From Anaerostipes sp. (GTDB taxonomy: Bacteria > Bacillota > Clostridia > Lachnospirales > Lachnospiraceae), in assembly GCA_028704435.1 (NCBI GenBank), contig JAQWFL010000009.1, positions 35,146 to 99,145 of the forward strand: a stretch of DNA of 64,000 nucleotides. The letters run 5' to 3'. This document shows, in pieces, positions 35,782 through 46,398 of the stretch; position 1 is the first letter of the stretch, and every line of letters begins with the position of its first letter. The notes under the pieces were generated by a model, which saw nothing but the letters and a program-made list of their open reading frames with translations, had not been told where the DNA came from and ran no database searches. Made by a program: the position numbers and the translations under genes.

Positions 35782-35853
35782 GCGCTTGTAGTTAAATGGA
35801 TATAACAGCCCCCTCCTAAGGGGCCGTTGTGGGTTCGATTCCCGCCAGGCGTG
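35782..35853 (+). tRNA. tRNA-Arg (anticodon CCT)
   Basis: A full 72-base cloverleaf can be drawn: acceptor GCGCTTG with CAGGCGT (two G-U pairs), D arm GTTA/TAAC, anticodon stem GCCCC/GGGGC around CTCCTAA (anticodon CCT), four-base variable loop, T arm GTGGG-TTCGATT-CCCGC, discriminator G. CCA is not encoded. It reads AGG codons. The lipid kinase gene follows after 41 bases, possibly on the same transcript. Confidence 0.95.
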
Positions 35854-35894
35854 TTTTTGTTCATATAAGTTTAAGGAAGAAGAGGAGGACTTTT

Positions 35895-36812
35895 ATGAAA
35901 GCTTTATTTATTATCAATCCATCTTCTGGAAAGCAGAATATTGAATCTACTCTACAGGAGATTATGTCAACACTTATATTAGATCAGATTACATCTTCCA
36001 TTGATGTCTTCTATACAAAGAAAAAAGACGATGCAAAGAACCGTGCTGCCCTTTTAAAACCCGGTGAATACGACTATGTGGTTGCAGTTGGAGGAGACGG
36101 AACCTTAAACGAAGTATCCAATGGACTCGTTACCAGCAAAAGTCACACTCCTCTGGCCATTATTTCAGCTGGAACTGTGAATGACTTTGCTACATACATG
36201 AAGCTGCCTCAGGATGCTGCTGGTTTTTGCGAGATGATTAAGGAATTTTCCACAAAGCTAGTGGATATTGGACGTGTCAATAACGAATATTTTATCAATG
36301 TTCTAGCTGGTGGACTTTTAACTGATATTGCTTACAAAGTACCAAAGGATAAAAAAGCTGTTCTTGGTAAGATGGCTTATTACCTTGAAGGTGCCAAGGA
36401 ACTTCCAAAACAGTTTGCCAAACACATGGTATTAAATTATGACGCCAAAGAATTCTCTGAGACAACAGAAACCATGGTATTTTTGGTAGCCAATTCAAAA
36501 AGTGTAGGGGGATTTGGTGATGCCGCACCTTTAGCTTCTGTGTCTGATGGCTATTTAGATGTTATGATTTTAAAGAAGATTGACTTCTTAACTGCTCCAG
36601 ATTTACTCTTTAAGTTAATGCAAGGAGCACATCCAAATCATCCATCCATTGAATATTTTCAAACAAAAGAAATCACCATTGATCAGACAAGTGACGAACA
36701 CGAAATTGCAATTGACTATGATGGTGAGATACTAAGTGAAGGCTTCCCAGTTCATATTTCTATTGTACCAGAAGCATTAAACATCTTAGTTTCCAGATCC
36801 AATGACGATTAA
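35895..36812 (+). CDS. YegS/DagK family lipid kinase
   Basis: 305 residues from ATG 35895, just after AGAGGAGG; a longer frame would begin inside the tRNA and is rejected. DAGK catalytic motifs: FIINPSSGKQN, VVAVGGDGTLNEVSNGL and AISAGTVNDFATYM-like ISAGTVNDFATYM. It phosphorylates diacylglycerol or a related lipid on the inner membrane face, returning it to phospholipid synthesis. Closest to the DgkB/YegS subgroup. Confidence 0.92.
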   Translation: MKALFIINPSSGKQNIESTLQEIMSTLILDQITSSIDVFYTKKKDDAKNRAALLKPGEYDYVVAVGGDGTLNEVSNGLVTSKSHTPLAIISAGTVNDFATYMKLPQDAAGFCEMIKEFSTKLVDIGRVNNEYFINVLAGGLLTDIAYKVPKDKKAVLGKMAYYLEGAKELPKQFAKHMVLNYDAKEFSETTETMVFLVANSKSVGGFGDAAPLASVSDGYLDVMILKKIDFLTAPDLLFKLMQGAHPNHPSIEYFQTKEITIDQTSDEHEIAIDYDGEILSEGFPVHISIVPEALNILVSRSNDD

Positions 36813-36827
36813 TTTAACACTATATAA

Positions 36828-36881
36828 ATGATACAAGTATAGGGAGCCTATCTGCGGATAGACTCCCTATACTTGTATCAT
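36828..36881. terminator. Long hairpin between convergent genes
   Basis: A perfect 19-bp stem (36828-36846 with 36863-36881) and 16-base loop lies between the lipid kinase and the carboxypeptidase. There is no long T-run, but its position fits a shared bidirectional terminator. Confidence 0.75.
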
Positions 36882-36882
36882 T

Positions 36883-38016
36883 CTATTTACTCTCACACAA
36901 TGAAACAGCTCCTAGCTTCTCTGCTCCATATTTTGCATACACTTTATCCTTTTCTGTATAAACTTTTAGATTCTTTTCCTTTTGATTCTTTGTAAGAAGA
37001 ACAGAAATATCACTTACATCCCCTAGGGGCATTACGTAAGGGACAAGTTTATTTGCTGTTTGGGTAACTGGAGTCACAACCTTTAAAGTACGATTTAGTC
37101 CTTTCAATGGTGTCACTGACTTGTAGTTGTTAAATCCATAGTTCATTAGTATTGTGGTATCTTTATAATTTTCCATGGTACTCCCACGAAGAACCACGCT
37201 AATAAGCTCTGTGTTGTTTCGTTTACAAAATGTAACTAAAGTTCCTCCAGCCACTGTTGTGTAGCCAGTCTTTCCACCTTCAATTCCACGATACAAATAT
37301 GCTGTTCTCTTTACCATTTTGTGATGATTCCACATCTCTCTTCCCTTTTTTTCTTTATTTGTTCCTGCCATATAATGATTTGAGGAACACGAAATTTTCC
37401 GAAAGGTTGGGTTGTTTAGTGCTGCCTTTGTTATTGTTGCCATATCTCTTGCAGTCACGTAATGTTCTTTGTTATGTAGTCCATTGGTTGTAACAAAATG
37501 AGAATTGCTGCAGCCTAATTCCTGAGCTTTTTGATTCATTAAATTCGCAAATTTTTTTAAAGATCCTGCTGTATGTTCTGCCACACCATTACACGCCTCA
37601 TTTGCAGACTCAAGCATAATAGCATATAACACATCCTCTAATGGAATATTCTCATCAGGTTCTATTCCTATGGCTGTACTACCAGGTTCAATACTGTTAA
37701 TAGCATTGTCCGTAAAATGTACTGTCTCATTTAAATATTTGTTGTGATCAATGGCAACAAGTGTTGTCAGAATCTTAGTAATACTGGCTGGATAACTTTT
37801 TTTATCAATATTCTTTGAATATAAAATCTTTCCTGTCTTTGCATCAATTAAGATTCCACACCCAGCACTAATCGCTGGCATACGCATCTTGCTAGTTTCC
37901 TTTGTCGCCAATCCCCTGTTGGCTTTTTCTTCTGCTGCAAATGTACCAACACTGCTTCCAAACATCATACTTACAGCTAACAAGGCACATCCCACAGTTT
38001 TTCCTAATTTTCTCAT
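36883..38016 (-). CDS. D-alanyl-D-alanine carboxypeptidase (PBP5/DacF family)
   Basis: 377 residues starting at ATG 38016 (AGAGGAAG site). A signal peptide ends near SSVGTFAAEE. Penicillin-binding motifs: SxxK as SITK in SYPASITKILTT, SxN as SAN in LESANEACNG, and KTG in EGGKTGYTTVAGGTL. It trims the terminal D-Ala from peptidoglycan stem peptides outside the membrane. A C-terminal PBP5-like domain follows, but no obvious amphipathic membrane anchor is seen. It is 13 bases after ung on the same strand. Confidence 0.92.
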   Translation of the reverse strand: MRKLGKTVGCALLAVSMMFGSSVGTFAAEEKANRGLATKETSKMRMPAISAGCGILIDAKTGKILYSKNIDKKSYPASITKILTTLVAIDHNKYLNETVHFTDNAINSIEPGSTAIGIEPDENIPLEDVLYAIMLESANEACNGVAEHTAGSLKKFANLMNQKAQELGCSNSHFVTTNGLHNKEHYVTARDMATITKAALNNPTFRKISCSSNHYMAGTNKEKKGREMWNHHKMVKRTAYLYRGIEGGKTGYTTVAGGTLVTFCKRNNTELISVVLRGSTMENYKDTTILMNYGFNNYKSVTPLKGLNRTLKVVTPVTQTANKLVPYVMPLGDVSDISVLLTKNQKEKNLKVYTEKDKVYAKYGAEKLGAVSLCESK

Positions 38017-38029
38017 TTTTCTTCCTCTT

Positions 38030-38704
38030 TTATATGTTCTCAATCTGCCAGTCAATTGGCTCTAATCCATGCTCCTCTAAAAATGTATTGGTTTTGCTAA
38101 ATGGTTTACTCCCAAAAAATCCACGATAGGAAGAAAGGGGACTTGGATGAGGTGCCTCTAAAATCATATGCTTTGGATTGTTTAACATTTTCTTTTTATT
38201 TTGAGCCGGTCTTCCCCATAAAATAAATACAATGGGCCGGTCTTGTTCATTTAAAATGCCAATGGCCGCATCTGTAAACTCTTCCCATCCAATCCCTCGG
38301 TGGGAATTTGCCCTATGAGCCTGTACTGTTAATACAGTGTTTAACATAAGTACTCCCTGGTCTGCCCATTTTGTTAAATAACCATTATTTGGAATATAAC
38401 ATCCAAGATCATCCGATAGTTCCTTATAGATATTCACTAGAGATGGTGGAGCTTCAATTCCTGGCTTCACTGAAAATGACAATCCATGAGCCTGTCCATC
38501 ATTGTGATATGGATCTTGTCCTAAAATCACAACTTTAACCTTAGCAAGGGGCGTTAAATGAAACGCATTGAAAATATCATCTGCAGGCGGAAATATCTTC
38601 TTCGTCTGGTATTCAGATGTAACAGTTTGAAATAACTTTTTGTAATATGGCTTCTTGTATTCCGCAGCCAAATACTCGTTCCAGTCATTGGTAATCGGTG
38701 GCAT
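38030..38704 (-). CDS. ung: Uracil-DNA glycosylase, family 1
   Basis: 224 residues from ATG 38704, which has AAGGAGAAG upstream; the longer frame to 38803 adds a spurious hydrophobic lead. Catalytic water-activating loop GQDPYHNDGQAHGLSFSV and the DNA-minor-groove loop HPSPLSSYRGFFG are intact. It removes uracil from DNA in base excision repair. Confidence 0.96.
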   Translation of the reverse strand: MPPITNDWNEYLAAEYKKPYYKKLFQTVTSEYQTKKIFPPADDIFNAFHLTPLAKVKVVILGQDPYHNDGQAHGLSFSVKPGIEAPPSLVNIYKELSDDLGCYIPNNGYLTKWADQGVLMLNTVLTVQAHRANSHRGIGWEEFTDAAIGILNEQDRPIVFILWGRPAQNKKKMLNNPKHMILEAPHPSPLSSYRGFFGSKPFSKTNTFLEEHGLEPIDWQIENI

Positions 38705-38788
38705 ATCTCTTCTCCTTTTCGACAAAAATCTATTATGCAACAAGTATAGCATAAAAGTTTTATCTTGTAAGCAGATAAAACCAATGAC

Positions 38789-38818
38789 AAAAAGCATGAT
38801 CAAAAATGACCATGCCCT
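38789..38818 (-). terminator. Terminator of clpB
   Basis: Stem 38794-38802 with 38807-38815 (GCATGGTCA type, one mismatch), a 4-base loop and TTTTT on the minus strand, just after the clpB stop. Confidence 0.75.
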
Positions 38819-38825
38819 TTGTTTT

Positions 38826-41414
38826 CTATCTATGAACTGCTTTTGCAGCCAATTTATCTTGTTCTACATCAATTAAAATAATATCTTCTGTATGCACCTT
38901 ATCTTCCAAAATTAATCTTGCGGCCAATGTCTCCACTGTCTTTTGCAAATACCTCTTTAACGGGCGTGCCCCATACATAGGATCATATCCATTGTCAGAA
39001 ATATATAATTTTGCTGCAGGTGTTAATTCTACAGTTAACTCCTTTTCCTCTAGTCGTCGATTCAAATCTTTCATAAGCAAATCAATGATATTGGTAATGT
39101 TTTCTTTTGTTAATGGCTTAAACAAAATTGTTTCATCTAAACGATTCAAAAACTCTGGTCTAAAATGATTCTTTAAGTCATTCATTACCATCTCTTTTAC
39201 ATCGTCTGTGATATTTCCTTGATCATCAATTCCTTCTAGTAAATAAGAAGAACCAATGTTAGAAGTCATAATTAAAATAGTATTTTTAAAGTCAACTGTT
39301 TTTCCTTTAGAATCTGTAATACGTCCATCGTCAAGTACTTGAAGTAAAATATTAAATACATCTGGATGCGCCTTTTCAATCTCATCAAAGAGAACAACAG
39401 AATATGGTTTTCTTCGAACTGCTTCTGTTAGCTGTCCACCCTCTTCATATCCTACATATCCCGGAGGTGCTCCAATTAATCTTGCCACTGCATGTTTCTC
39501 CATATACTCACTCATATCAATACGAACGATATTTTGTTCATTATCAAATAAACTTTCTGCTAGTGCTTTAGCAAGTTCTGTCTTACCTACTCCAGTTGGT
39601 CCTAAGAATAAGAAAGAACCAATTGGTTTGCTAGGGTCTTTAATTCCTGCTTTGGAACGTATGATAGATTCTGTCACAAGCTCCACTCCTTCATCCTGAC
39701 CAATGACTCTTTCGTGTAAAACATCATCTAAATGAAGGGTTTTGTTTCTCTCACTCTCTGTTAATTTAGCTACAGGAATTCCAGTCCATCGGGAAATAAT
39801 CTTTGCAATCTCCTCATCTGTGACACTTTCACGAACCATAGATCGATCTTCTTCTCCCACACGTTTTTCTTCTTCCTCTAATTGCCTCTTTAATTCTGGC
39901 AATTTTCCATACTGCAATTCTGCTGCCTTATTCAAATCATAATTTCTCTGAGCAATGGCAATCTCACTGTTGACTGCATCAATCTCTTCTCGAAGTTTTG
40001 ATACCTTTTCAACTGAATTTTTCTCATTGTCCCAAGTTGCCTTCTTTGCATTAAAGTCATCACGCATCTCTGCCAATTCTTTTTGTAGTTCTGCCAAACG
40101 TTCTTTACTTAGATTGTCATCTTCTTTCTTTAGTGCAGCTTCTTCAATTTCCAGTTGCATAACCTTACGTCGAATCTCATCTAATTCAGCTGGAAGTGAA
40201 TTCATCTCTGTCTTTATCATAGCACAGGCTTCATCCACTAAGTCAATTGCCTTATCTGGTAAAAAACGGTCTGTTATATATCGGTTTGATAAGGTAGCTG
40301 CGGCCACCAAAGAACCATCTGTAATCTTAACTCCATGATATACTTCATATCTTTCTTTAATACCTCGAAGAATAGAAATCGTATCTTCCACCGTTGGCTG
40401 GTCTACCATAACTGGCTGAAAACGACGTTCTAAGGCTGGATCTTTTTCAATATACTGACGATACTCATCTAAAGTTGTTGCACCGATACAGTGAAGTTCT
40501 CCACGTGCAAGCATAGGTTTTAACATATTCCCTGCATCCATAGCTCCATCTGTTTTCCCTGCTCCAACAATGGTATGCAATTCATCAATAAACAAGATAA
40601 TCTGTCCATCGCTGTTTTTTACTTCTTCTAAAACAGCCTTTAATCGTTCTTCAAACTCACCACGGTATTTTGCACCTGCAACCAATGATCCCATATCCAA
40701 TGAAAAAATGGTTTTATCCTTTAACTGTTCTGGAACATCTCCCTGCACAATTCTTTGTGCCAGCCCTTCTACTACCGCAGTTTTACCAACTCCTGGTTCA
40801 CCAATTAGAACTGGGTTATTTTTCGTCTTACGAGATAAGATACGAACCACATTTCGAATCTCACTGTCACGCCCAATAACAGGATCTAGTTTCTGTTCTT
40901 TGGCACGTTTCACCAAATCAAATCCATACTTTTCAAGGGTATCGTATGTGGCTTCTGGATTATCGCTTGTAACCTTCTGCCCTCCACGTACTTCTGATAA
41001 TACTTCTTCAAATCGTTTCTTCGTAATTCCATAACTTTGAAATAATTCCTTCACCGCTTTATTTGGTTTCTTAATCATCGCCAAAAATAAATGTTCTACT
41101 GATACATATTCATCCCCCATAGCCTTCATCTGATCTTCACCACTTAGCAAAACCTGATTCAAACTCTGGCTCATATAAACCTGTCCTCCAGATACTTTTG
41201 GTTTCTTTTGTAATAATTGCTGAGTACTTGATAAAAATGCATCTTTATTTATATTCATCTTTTCAAGTAAGTTTGCAATCAAACTATCCTCAACTGTTAA
41301 TAAACTATATAATAAATGCTCCTGGTCAATTTCCTGATGCCCGTAGTCATATGCAGACTTTTCGCACATGTTCACAGCCTCTATTGACTTTTGTGTAAAC
41401 TTATTAATATTCAT
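38826..41414 (-). CDS. clpB: ClpB disaggregase chaperone
   Basis: 862 residues, full length. Clp N-domain, first AAA module with Walker [14 protein letters not shown], a middle coiled-coil (M) domain at about 400-520 ([20 protein letters not shown]), and a second AAA module with [12 protein letters not shown]. There is no ClpP-binding loop. It rescues aggregated proteins with DnaK. Expression is heat-controlled by a CIRCE element overlapping its promoter (HrcA target). Monocistronic. Confidence 0.97.
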   Translation of the reverse strand: MNINKFTQKSIEAVNMCEKSAYDYGHQEIDQEHLLYSLLTVEDSLIANLLEKMNINKDAFLSSTQQLLQKKPKVSGGQVYMSQSLNQVLLSGEDQMKAMGDEYVSVEHLFLAMIKKPNKAVKELFQSYGITKKRFEEVLSEVRGGQKVTSDNPEATYDTLEKYGFDLVKRAKEQKLDPVIGRDSEIRNVVRILSRKTKNNPVLIGEPGVGKTAVVEGLAQRIVQGDVPEQLKDKTIFSLDMGSLVAGAKYRGEFEERLKAVLEEVKNSDGQIILFIDELHTIVGAGKTDGAMDAGNMLKPMLARGELHCIGATTLDEYRQYIEKDPALERRFQPVMVDQPTVEDTISILRGIKERYEVYHGVKITDGSLVAAATLSNRYITDRFLPDKAIDLVDEACAMIKTEMNSLPAELDEIRRKVMQLEIEEAALKKEDDNLSKERLAELQKELAEMRDDFNAKKATWDNEKNSVEKVSKLREEIDAVNSEIAIAQRNYDLNKAAELQYGKLPELKRQLEEEEKRVGEEDRSMVRESVTDEEIAKIISRWTGIPVAKLTESERNKTLHLDDVLHERVIGQDEGVELVTESIIRSKAGIKDPSKPIGSFLFLGPTGVGKTELAKALAESLFDNEQNIVRIDMSEYMEKHAVARLIGAPPGYVGYEEGGQLTEAVRRKPYSVVLFDEIEKAHPDVFNILLQVLDDGRITDSKGKTVDFKNTILIMTSNIGSSYLLEGIDDQGNITDDVKEMVMNDLKNHFRPEFLNRLDETILFKPLTKENITNIIDLLMKDLNRRLEEKELTVELTPAAKLYISDNGYDPMYGARPLKRYLQKTVETLAARLILEDKVHTEDIILIDVEQDKLAAKAVHR

Positions 41415-41447
41415 GATTTCCCTCCTGTTCTTATTTGTTATAGTGCA

Positions 41448-41490
41448 AGTATAACACCATGAATTAGCACTGTCAAGAGAAGAGTGCTAA
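41448..41490 (-). promoter_or_regulatory. clpB promoter with embedded CIRCE (HrcA operator)
   Basis: CIRCE TTAGCACTG-N9-GAGTGCTAA at 41464-41490 (one base off consensus). Minus-strand promoter TTGACA (41476-41471), 17-base spacer, TATACT (41453-41448). The -35 box lies inside the operator, and the deviating CIRCE base is the one needed to complete TTGACA. Confidence 0.92.
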
Positions 41491-41540
41491 TTGCATTAAA
41501 AGATTTTGTATAATCATTTAAGCATTCACTTCGCAATGTC

Positions 41541-41578
41541 AAAAAAATGGTGTCACAGCTTGTAGCCGTGCACCATTT
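41541..41578 (-). terminator. Terminator of the AlbA_2 pseudogene locus
   Basis: Stem AAATGGTG / CACCATTT with additional inner pairing, followed by T7 on the minus strand. Confidence 0.75.
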
Positions 41579-41605
41579 CACTTTATATTTTCTTATTGAA
41601 CTTAG

Positions 41606-42944
41606 CTACTGCATTTCTTTTAAAATATACTTTCCTTTTCCTTTTCCTTCTACAGGAATCACAATCCCCAATAATTGCATAGCCTCTATTGCTTTTCCCG
41701 CTTTATAATCTCCATATCCCAGTTCTTTTTTTACTTCCTTACGACCAAAAATCTGATTCATATCAAAAGCTCTAACAATTTCTTTTACATTCTCCGAAAT
41801 AGTCGGAGTCAAGACCTTACCACGAACTGCTTCCTCAATAACTTCAAACAGTGGTTTTTTAGGTTCAAATTGTGGCTTTTCAGTCACTAAACCGTGGTTT
41901 TCGTCCCCAAACCGTGGTTTTTCATCAACCATGGCACTGTTTCTGATTATCGCCTGAAGCATGAACGCATTCAATCTATATTCTGGATCTTGTAAGCCAA
42001 CAGCTTCTAACTCTTTACACATACGATTAACACCCTCGCCATACTCCTTTACAAAACTATATGCTTTCAAAAATTCTGCAATCTTCGGATTCCTAGAAAA
42101 ATGTGTATGTCGGATATTCTTCCTCCGTCACAAATAGTCCATCTTTTCCCAGATATGTTTTTTCTTTGATTTGAGTATCCAAATATGCAACTGCATCTAT
42201 TATCATTTTCAGTATATTCCCCTCAAAAATGACATCCTTGATAACATTCATCTGTGCACCCACACGCTCCTCTATTCCTTCATATCGAATAAATCTCACA
42301 CGGGCTCTTGGAAAATATAATTGTGGGTTGTTCCCAAATAATAATATCGCCACTGAACTTATCTGTATTTTTCCATTTTTTTCTTTTATAAATCCTTTAT
42401 TTTCCTTCAAATACTCCATTGCTGTCTTGGAATAACCAATTTGATTGATATATTTTTCTACAAATAGTAAATCAAGATCCCCTATATCTGCTTCCGGAAC
42501 CGGTTTATCTTCAAAAAATCGTTCTCCTTTATCATACATCAGCTGCATTCGTTCTTCAAAAGTGAGTTTTTTGGATTTATCCCCTACACGCATAAATACT
42601 TCATCTGCCTGATTCGCATGTACTTCCACGCTTGGTTCAATATGCATAAGAAGAACATGATTCTCTCTTCCTTTAAAATCAATGCACTGTATTTTTTCTA
42701 TTCCCACCTTCACGGTAGGAACACAAAAATCAAACGGTACCCGAAGAAGTTCATTTAACTTTTGTATGTCATAATCAACACCCTCTATCCTGCGTGTTTT
42801 ATCAGATATTCCAATTGCAACTGTACCTCCATCAGCATTTGCAAATGCAATAACTGGTATTGCTAATGATTTTGGATTAATATTGACACTTTTCCGGTCA
42901 AATATCTGCATTTCTTCAACTGCCAATACATCTTCAATAGTCAT
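41606..42944 (-). pseudogene. AlbA_2/HATPase_c_4 ATP-binding regulator, broken by an internal deletion
   Basis: The 5' part (42944-42093) encodes the AlbA_2 domain (FANADGGTVAIGISD, then VFMRVGDKSKKLTFEER) and stops after TEEEYPTYTFF. In another frame the sequence continues RHTHFSRNPKIAEFLK and YGEGVNRMCKELEAVGLQDP, ending in a winged helix at 41606. About 50 residues are missing, exactly the N-box region (usually NAxxHRDY) that binds ATP. The product would lack ATPase function. A second, independent example of the decay seen at 10,698-11,641. Confidence 0.85.
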
Positions 42945-43078
42945 AAAATCACCTCATTCACTACAAATCTTTATTAGTTTCTCTAAGAGAAAACATCTTA
43001 TTCCTTATTAATGTAATTTTACCACACAATCATCTATAAATCACACGATTCCAAATTACAAATTTACAAGCAATATAC

Positions 43079-43116
43079 AAAAACAGCGAGACTATGGTTC
43101 TAGCCTCGCTGTTTCT
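43079..43116 (-). terminator. Terminator of the mrp operon
   Basis: 10-bp perfect stem AAACAGCGAG (43081-43090) with 43105-43114, followed by TTTTT on the minus strand. Between it and 42,945 no gene is seen. Confidence 0.85.
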
Positions 43117-43123
43117 ATACAAT

Positions 43124-43963
43124 CTATTTACCTTCTACGGAAGTTTGAATCTTTGACACCATGTCATCCATCCAGTCTCCGTCAAATTCCTGAATATTTC
43201 CCTGGTCACATAAATTCGCAAGTTCTGGCTTTATTGGAATCTTTGCAACATTTCCAATTCCGTATTGAACTGCAAACTCTTCCACATGACTATTTCCAAA
43301 AATTTCTTGCTTATCGTGGCAAGATGGACATTCGTAGTATGACATATTCTCTACTAATCCTAACACTGGAATATTCATATCATCTGCCATCTTCACTGCT
43401 TTTCCTACAATCATACCTACTAATTCCTGTGGTGATGTCACAACCACAATCCCATTCATAGGAAGTGACTGAAATACAGTTAATGGAACATCTCCTGTTC
43501 CCGGCGGCATATCTACAAACATATAATCAATATCGCCCCATACAACATCAGTCCAAAACTGCTTCACTGCCCCAGCAATCACTGGTCCTCTCCAAATTAC
43601 TGGATCAGAGTCGTCATCTAATAAGAGGTTAATGGACATTACTTTAATTCCTGTCTTTGTCTCTACTGGATAAATGAACTGTTCATCTCCCTTTGCCTTT
43701 TCGTTGATTCCAAAGGCTCTTGGAATAGAAGGTCCTGTAATATCTGCATCTAAAACGGCTACTTTGTAACCTTTTTTCTTCATGGATGCTGCTAGCATTG
43801 ATGTCACTAAGGACTTTCCAACACCACCTTTTCCACTTACAATTCCAATAACATGTTTTACATTAGAATGTATATTCATCTTTTCTTGAAAACTTTGAGG
43901 CGTGGTTCTATCTCCACAATCTGAACCACAACTCTCACAGTTATGCTCACAAGCTTCACTCAT
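43124..43963 (-). CDS. Mrp/NBP35-family iron-sulfur cluster carrier ATPase
   Basis: 279 residues. An N-terminal Cys cluster (CEHNCESCGSDC) like that of NBP35 and a deviant Walker A GKGGVGKS are followed by DMPPGTGD and the bridging pair CPSC. It binds and transfers a 4Fe-4S cluster between subunits of a homodimer. It follows the DUF134-NifX gene by 24 bases; this pairing is common in anaerobes and suggests metal-cofactor handling. Confidence 0.92.
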   Translation of the reverse strand: MSEACEHNCESCGSDCGDRTTPQSFQEKMNIHSNVKHVIGIVSGKGGVGKSLVTSMLAASMKKKGYKVAVLDADITGPSIPRAFGINEKAKGDEQFIYPVETKTGIKVMSINLLLDDDSDPVIWRGPVIAGAVKQFWTDVVWGDIDYMFVDMPPGTGDVPLTVFQSLPMNGIVVVTSPQELVGMIVGKAVKMADDMNIPVLGLVENMSYYECPSCHDKQEIFGNSHVEEFAVQYGIGNVAKIPIKPELANLCDQGNIQEFDGDWMDDMVSKIQTSVEGK

Positions 43964-43987
43964 TTGTATCTTTCTCCCTTCATTTCT

Positions 43988-44749
43988 TTAGTGTTTGCCA
44001 CATCCATGACTACCACATCCGCCTTCATGATGTTCTCCATGATGATGATTGCATTGAACATCTGGATTAAACTCCAACTCATCCTTAAGCAATGCTTCAA
44101 CTGCTGCATCTGCACTTCCTGATGCTCCACCATATAGCTTGATTCCAGCCTGTGCCATAGCTTCTTGAGCCCCTGCTCCAATTCCTCCGCAGATTAATAC
44201 ATCAATAGAATTCTCTCCAAGAACACCTGCAAGAGCTCCATGTCCTCTACCATCTGTTCCAATAACCTGGCTGTCTATAATGTGTCCTTCCTTTACATCA
44301 TAAATCTTGAATTCTTCAGTTTGTCCAAAATGTTGAAAAATCTTCCCATTCTCATATGTTACTGCAATTCTCATAACGTTCTCCTTCTTCTTTGTTAGAT
44401 TAAAACTACTTTGACGGAATCGACACCGTTTACATCCAAAACAAACCGCACTTCCATCACACACTTGGTAATCACCACCTACAATCTCAAGCTCACTGCC
44501 CTGCACTAAACACATGGCAATTTTATGTCTTGCACGATTATAGATTGCCTGTGCCGTAGTTCTCGCTACATTCATGCGTACTGCACAATCTTCTTGTGAT
44601 AAACCTTCTAAATCGATTAAACGAATTGTCTCATACTCGTCTACCGTCATTATAATAGAAGATAGATTCTCTGATTCACCATTCCTCGGTCCAAAATGAT
44701 GACACAATGGTTCTCCACAAATACGTCTTAATTTCTTCGGCCTTGGCAT
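43988..44749 (-). CDS. DUF134 - NifX/NifB-type (dinitrogenase cofactor-like) fusion protein
   Basis: 253 residues from ATG 44749 (AAGGAGG site). The first ~100 residues are DUF134, an HTH protein of unknown target ([33 protein letters not shown]) with CFGCKRCRF Cys pairs. From residue 126 a NifX-like domain begins ([17 protein letters not shown]), ending in a His/Cys-rich tail ([21 protein letters not shown] region). An internal Met at 44374 has its own AAGGAGAACG site. Probably metal- or cluster-linked regulation with the adjacent Mrp protein (inference). Confidence 0.82.
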   Translation of the reverse strand: MPRPKKLRRICGEPLCHHFGPRNGESENLSSIIMTVDEYETIRLIDLEGLSQEDCAVRMNVARTTAQAIYNRARHKIAMCLVQGSELEIVGGDYQVCDGSAVCFGCKRCRFRQSSFNLTKKKENVMRIAVTYENGKIFQHFGQTEEFKIYDVKEGHIIDSQVIGTDGRGHGALAGVLGENSIDVLICGGIGAGAQEAMAQAGIKLYGGASGSADAAVEALLKDELEFNPDVQCNHHHGEHHEGGCGSHGCGKH

Positions 44750-44789
44750 CAAATTCCTCCTTTTGTTTCTGGCATATGCCATTTACATA

Positions 44790-44817
44790 ATTATATCAAG
44801 ACAGAATTAAATGTCAA
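44790..44817 (-). promoter_or_regulatory. Promoter of the DUF134-NifX/mrp operon
   Basis: Minus strand TTGACA (44817-44812), 16-base spacer, TATAAT (44795-44790), about 40 bases before the start. Confidence 0.75.
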
Positions 44818-44831
44818 CCTCTTGACTGTAT

Positions 44832-44859
44832 TTGTTTCGCGTGCTAATTTAGATATAAT
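44832..44859 (+). promoter_or_regulatory. Probable guaB promoter
   Basis: A good -10 TATAAT (44854-44859) with a weak -35 TTGTTT (44832-44837) at 16 bases. It is divergent from the DUF134 promoter. Confidence 0.5.
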
Positions 44860-44893
44860 AGATTCTTATAAAAAAATAGAAAAGGAGACAATT

Positions 44894-46393
44894 ATGGCAA
44901 TTTATATGAACGAACCATCGAGAACTTTTGGAGAATATCTACTAATTCCTGGATACTCTTCTACTGATTGCGTTCCAACCAACGTATCTTTAAAAACACC
45001 CTTAGTTAAATTCAAAAAGGGAACAGAACCAGCAATCAGCCTTAATATTCCACTTACATCAGCAATTATGCAGTCTGTATCTGATGACGGAATGGCAGTC
45101 GCACTTGCAGGCGAAGGAGGACTATCATTTATTTTTGGTTCTCAGAGTATTGAAAGCCAGGCAGCGATGGTTGAACGTGTAAAAAGCTATCGTGCTGGAT
45201 TTGTAGAAAGCGATTCTAATATTTCCCCTGATGCAACTCTTCAGGATATTTTAGATTTAAAAGAAAAAACTGGCCACTCTACTGTTGCCGTAACATCCGA
45301 TGGCAGCCAGAATGGTGAACTTGTAGGTATTGTAACCAGTCGTGATTATCGGGTAAGCCGAATGGAAAAAACAGAAAAAGTTTCTGGATTTATGACCCCA
45401 ATCGCGGATATGATTATTGGAGATGAGAATACAAGTCTAAAGGAAGCCAATGATATTATATGGGAAAACAAATTAAACTCTCTTCCTATTGTAGATAAAA
45501 ATAAACGTCTTCTTTCTATGGTATTTAGAAAAGACTACAATTCACACAAGTGTAATGAAAACGAATTAATTGATCCACAAACAAAGCGTTATTTAGTAGG
45601 AGCCGGTATTAACACTCGTGATTATGAAGAACGTATTCCTGCTTTACTTGAGGCCGGAGCTGATGTTCTTTGCATCGATAGTTCTGAAGGATTTACTGAA
45701 TGGCAGAGAATTGTAATCCAGTATGTGCGTAAAACATATGGTGACACTGTTAAAATCGGTGCTGGAAATGTTGTTGATGCTGAAGGATTCCGCTTTCTTG
45801 CTGAAGCTGGAGCTGACTTTATTAAAGTTGGTATTGGTGGTGGAGCTATCTGCATCACTCGTGAACAAAAAGGAATTGGACGTGGACAGGCAACTTCATT
45901 AATTGATGTAGCCAAAGCTCGTGATGAGTATTTTGAAGAAACTGGTGAATACATCCCTATTTGTTCTGATGGTGGCATTGTCCATGACTATCATATTACA
46001 CTTTCTCTTGCCATGGGCGCTGATTTCCTTATGATGGGAAGATACTTTGCTAGATTTGATGAAAGTCCAACAAAGAAGGTAAATGTAAATGGAAACTACA
46101 TGAAAGAATACTGGGGCGAAGGTAGTGCTCGTGCCAGAAACTGGCAAAGATACGATATGGGCGGCGATAAGAAACTCTCTTTTGTTGAAGGTGTTGATTC
46201 TTATGTTCCATATGCTGGAAGCTTAAAAGATAATGTGGGATTATCCCTAAGTAAAGTAAAATCAACCATGTGCAATTGCGGAGTTCTTACTATTCCTGAT
46301 TTACAAAAGAATGCTAAGATTACTTTAATCTCATCTACAAGTATTGTAGAAGGAAGTGCACATGATGTACTTTTAAAAGATACACAACTATAA
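44894..46393 (+). CDS. guaB: IMP dehydrogenase
   Basis: 499 residues from ATG 44894 (AAAGGAGA site). TIM barrel split by a CBS-domain pair (about residues 90-220). The active-site loop reads [19 protein letters not shown], with the catalytic Cys in CIT rather than the bacterial CTT, and the flap has the catalytic Arg-Tyr region ([12 protein letters not shown]). It oxidises IMP to XMP, the committed step to GMP. The loop resembles the divergent IMPDH subgroup; a GMP reductase is less likely because of length and CBS domains. Monocistronic with a terminator. Confidence 0.88.
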   Translation: MAIYMNEPSRTFGEYLLIPGYSSTDCVPTNVSLKTPLVKFKKGTEPAISLNIPLTSAIMQSVSDDGMAVALAGEGGLSFIFGSQSIESQAAMVERVKSYRAGFVESDSNISPDATLQDILDLKEKTGHSTVAVTSDGSQNGELVGIVTSRDYRVSRMEKTEKVSGFMTPIADMIIGDENTSLKEANDIIWENKLNSLPIVDKNKRLLSMVFRKDYNSHKCNENELIDPQTKRYLVGAGINTRDYEERIPALLEAGADVLCIDSSEGFTEWQRIVIQYVRKTYGDTVKIGAGNVVDAEGFRFLAEAGADFIKVGIGGGAICITREQKGIGRGQATSLIDVAKARDEYFEETGEYIPICSDGGIVHDYHITLSLAMGADFLMMGRYFARFDESPTKKVNVNGNYMKEYWGEGSARARNWQRYDMGGDKKLSFVEGVDSYVPYAGSLKDNVGLSLSKVKSTMCNCGVLTIPDLQKNAKITLISSTSIVEGSAHDVLLKDTQL

Positions 46394-46398
46394 CATTC

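Noticed and set aside
35829..35894. Extended N-terminus for the lipid kinase
   Set aside because: The extra codons fall inside tRNA-Arg; the good ribosome site precedes ATG 35895.
38705..38803. Hydrophobic N-terminal extension of ung
   Set aside because: No ribosome site; AAGGAGAAG and family length support ATG 38704.
40570..41034. Plus-strand 154-codon frame in clpB
   Set aside because: Antisense to conserved ClpB sequence; composition is that of a shadow frame.
44822..44893. Longer guaB start
   Set aside because: It would overlap the promoter -10 box; AAAGGAGA precedes ATG 44894.
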